Assembly: GCA_051000345.1 (NCBI GenBank)
Contig: JBPCOJ010000044.1
Span: 1 to 23,197 of the forward strand
Length of the DNA stretch: 23,197 bases
Reading direction: 5' to 3'
From: JBHENC01 sp051000345
Lineage (GTDB): Bacteria > Acidobacteriota > Blastocatellia > Pyrinomonadales > Pyrinomonadaceae
Within the stretch, counting starts at the first letter, position 1; every line of letters starts with the position of its first letter. Position numbers and translations under genes: made by a program. Positions 21,142 through 23,197 of this stretch are shown piece by piece. The notes under the pieces were generated by a model. The model searched no databases. It saw nothing but the letters and a program-made list of their open reading frames with translations, and was not told the origin of the DNA.

Positions 21142-22290
21142 ATGAACCGTCGAAGACACATTCAAATATCGCTTGCCTTAACGGTTTGTGCTCTCTTAAT
21201 CATACTTGCCGGTTGCAGCACTCTGGCGAAAAAGGAAGAAACAGGCGTCGTCATCGCACGCCATGCGCAGGTGCGCAGCTCAACCGCAGTCGTCGCTGCC
21301 GATCTTGTGGAAGTGAATCGCGGCGATGCCGTTGATATTTTAGATACCGCAGATGTTCAAGACCCGAGCGCAGGTGAAAACAAAGAACGCTGGTATCGCG
21401 TGCGCGCCCACGATGAAAGCAATACAGAGGGCTGGATCGAAGCGCGTAACGTGATGCCTGAAGACGTGCTTGAACGCTCGCGCAAACTCTCCGATGAAGA
21501 TAAGAACACTCAAACACAGGCCAGCGGTCAATTGCGCGCCAGTACAAACTTGCGTGTAATGCCGGATCGCAGCGGCAACGATAATATTATTCTGAAACTC
21601 GATAGCGGCGCGAAATTCGACATCGTCGGATGGAAACGCGTGCCGAAACCAAAGACTTCCGAGACGACGGAAAGCGATGATGCGCCGAAGGCCGGAAGCG
21701 CGCAGCAGAATTCTCGCAAAGGAAAATCCGACGCACCGAAAGAGCCGGAAGAGCAAAATGAGTTGTGGTACAAAGTGCGCCTCAATTCATCTGTTTCGCC
21801 CGCACCAGCCGGATGGCTATACGGCAAGCAAGTTGAATTGACTGTGCCGAGCGATATTATTTTTTATCGCACAGGACGTGAGTTTGTCGCATGGCAACGA
21901 TTGGATGGTGACGTTGCTGGAACAGTCCCGGCGAACGCGCCGAAGGATAAGGATGAAGGCAAGGAAACGAGTCCCGGCAGTTGGGTGATTCTGGAAAAGA
22001 GCAGCGTCAGCGATACGCAAAAAGCCAACCAACCTGATTTCGACCGTATCTATGTGCTCGGCTATAACCAAGAAACGCAGGAGCACTATACGGCCTATCG
22101 CAGCCCGGATATAAAAGGCTTTCTGCCGCTTCGTGTTGAAGGCAATGGTGATAATAAACTTTTCAACGTTAGAGTGCAGGATGCGGACGGACAGATGAGA
22201 GACGCACAGTATAAATTGTCGAAAGACGAAAAGGGACTCCTGAAAATCGATGCTCCGAGCGAGCCTTTGAAGAGTAAGAAAAAGAAATAA
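21142..22290 (+). CDS. Lipoprotein with two SH3-like domains
   Basis: A 382-residue lipoprotein. ATG 21142 gives a classic lipoprotein signal: basic RRR, hydrophobic core, then lipobox LAGC with Cys25 as the lipidated residue. GAGGAG at about 21119-21124 is the only ribosome binding site and is rather far (17 bases); a GTG overlapping the previous stop (21094) and ATG 21106 are in frame but would bury the signal. Two bacterial SH3-type modules follow: ~35-105 (ARHAQVRSST ... WYRVRAHDE..EGWIEARNV) and ~130-233 (LRASTNLRVMPDRSG ... LWYKVRLN.....AGWLYGKQVEL). A charged low-complexity linker (168-206) is inserted into the second. A third, unassigned beta-rich region ends in a Lys-rich tail. The second SH3 type often binds cell wall; the exact ligand is unknown. 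The stop lies 32 bases before the rRNA promoter. Confidence 0.85.
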   Translation: MNRRRHIQISLALTVCALLIILAGCSTLAKKEETGVVIARHAQVRSSTAVVAADLVEVNRGDAVDILDTADVQDPSAGENKERWYRVRAHDESNTEGWIEARNVMPEDVLERSRKLSDEDKNTQTQASGQLRASTNLRVMPDRSGNDNIILKLDSGAKFDIVGWKRVPKPKTSETTESDDAPKAGSAQQNSRKGKSDAPKEPEEQNELWYKVRLNSSVSPAPAGWLYGKQVELTVPSDIIFYRTGREFVAWQRLDGDVAGTVPANAPKDKDEGKETSPGSWVILEKSSVSDTQKANQPDFDRIYVLGYNQETQEHYTAYRSPDIKGFLPLRVEGNGDNKLFNVRVQDADGQMRDAQYKLSKDEKGLLKIDAPSEPLKSKKKK

Positions 22291-22322
22291 TCGCATAAAA
22301 GCGAAAAAGTTCGGCTCGGCGC

Positions 22323-22350
22323 TTGACAAAAATCGGCGGATGTCTATAAT
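22323..22350 (+). promoter_or_regulatory. rRNA promoter P1
   Basis: TTGACA (22323-22328), a 16-base spacer, TATAAT (22345-22350): both hexamers perfect. The discriminator is GC-rich (CCCG), as in stringently controlled rRNA promoters. Expected start near 22357. Only 32 bases separate it from the previous gene, so any upstream activating region would lie in that gene's 3' end. Confidence 0.85.
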
Positions 22351-22503
22351 CCCGTTTTGCCCGACGTATCGGCAGTTGAAATCCTAATCATAAACAAGCA
22401 GTTCGCTTACGCCGCTTCGCTCCTAAGATCGAAAGTGTTGATCAAGGAGAAGCGGTTGTTTTGTCGCCGGAAAACGGTGGCGAAAGAAAAGTCAGCGATG
22501 CGC

Positions 22504-22532
22504 TTGACAAGTGAAAGCAAATCAGTTAGTCT
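22504..22532 (+). promoter_or_regulatory. Possible rRNA promoter P2
   Basis: TTGACA (22504-22509), a 17-base spacer, TAGTCT (22527-22532, 3 of 6). The perfect -35 and correct spacing behind P1 suggest a tandem arrangement, but the -10 is poor. Confidence 0.45.
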
Positions 22533-22623
22533 CTCGGTTTGCTTGGGACGAGAAAAAGTCGTCGGTAGGGCAACGCGAACCAAAGTTCATGCAACTAATA
22601 TGGTTCGAGTGAATTGGAAAGCG

Positions 22624-22643
22624 ATCTTTGAAAACTAGATAGA
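22624..22643 (+). promoter_or_regulatory. boxA-like antitermination element of the rRNA leader
   Basis: TCTTTGAAAACTAGATAG closely resembles the boxA region found upstream of 16S genes in Bacillus and other bacteria (NusB/NusE binding). It lies about 130 bases before the 16S start, a usual distance. Confidence 0.65.
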
Positions 22644-22769
22644 GCGTGTCCATGTTAATTGACTTTGAGAGTCAAACGCAGAACGATAAAGTTCGCGTGA
22701 AAACTCTTTTGAAGAGTCATTATCGGATACTGATATATACCAGTAACAAGATAATGTTCCAGAACAAAA

Positions 22770-23197
<428 letters not shown>

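Larger units (their letters stand above)
22291..22769 (+). other. rRNA operon promoter and leader region
   Basis: This 479-base stretch holds no convincing gene. It contains two promoters (22323 and 22504), a small stem around TCGCC...GGCGA (about 22464-22482), a boxA-like element (22624), and two small hairpins closer to 16S (TTGACT/AGTCAA at 22659-22675 and ACTCTT/AAGAGT near 22703-22717), presumably part of the leader and of the 16S processing stem whose other half lies beyond the window. Confidence 0.8.

Noticed and set aside
22357..22638. 93-codon frame in the rRNA leader
   Set aside because: Lies between rRNA promoter P1 and boxA; charged low-quality composition and no ribosome binding site.

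Overview
The window looks like a chromosomal segment of an Acidobacteriota member, most likely class Blastocatellia (subdivision 4). Three independent clues support this: the 5' part of a 16S rRNA gene at the right edge (from about 22770) with the wording typical of that group, an Oar-like TonB-dependent receptor with an N-terminal carboxypeptidase-regulatory-like domain, and a secreted VWA protein of the kind common in Acidobacteria. The DNA is moderately GC-rich, so many long antisense reading frames are shadows.

Left part, plus strand (1-9361): the 3' part of an RsuA/RluB-type pseudouridine synthase; an acyl-CoA dehydrogenase, a small coiled-coil protein, the GTPase MeaB and methylmalonyl-CoA epimerase (an acyl-CoA/propionate module without the mutase itself); a membrane-anchored parvulin-type prolyl isomerase; an MBL-fold hydrolase; methylthioadenosine phosphorylase, a secreted TPR/BamD-like protein and a PfkB-type kinase; then, after a hairpin terminator, a zinc-ribbon/DUF2007-like protein. 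Two heptad-built inverted-repeat elements (766-892 and 3428-3552) and one MITE-like repeat (6281-6358) lie between these genes. The second heptad element supplies the C-terminus of MeaB and most of a possible 37-codon ORF.

Middle (9361-10183): a low-GC orphan ORF sits between the DUF2007-like gene and cutA. Its borders have the form of an integron gene cassette, with GTTGGAC at the left, its complement GTCCAAC just after the stop codon, and a right end exactly at the cutA start codon. This is the most unusual structure I see in the window.

Minus-strand block (10184-19416): an M48 metalloprotease with a zinc ribbon, a small low-GC orphan, FabI and a LOG-family protein form one likely operon. 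A second is a 25-residue membrane peptide, a VWA protein and PurH, behind a clear TTGACA-N18-TAGAAT promoter. A third is a DUF2946-like His/Cys protein followed by a TonB-dependent receptor, with a TTGACA-N18-TATAGT promoter and two matching GCAT-N5-ATGC dyads in front of the receptor, which suggests regulated uptake, perhaps of a metal.

Right end, plus strand (19535-23197): a secreted M61-like peptidase and an SH3-domain lipoprotein, followed almost at once by the tandem promoters, leader and boxA of an rRNA operon and the first ~428 bases of 16S rRNA. All assignments come from reading motifs; no database search was run.
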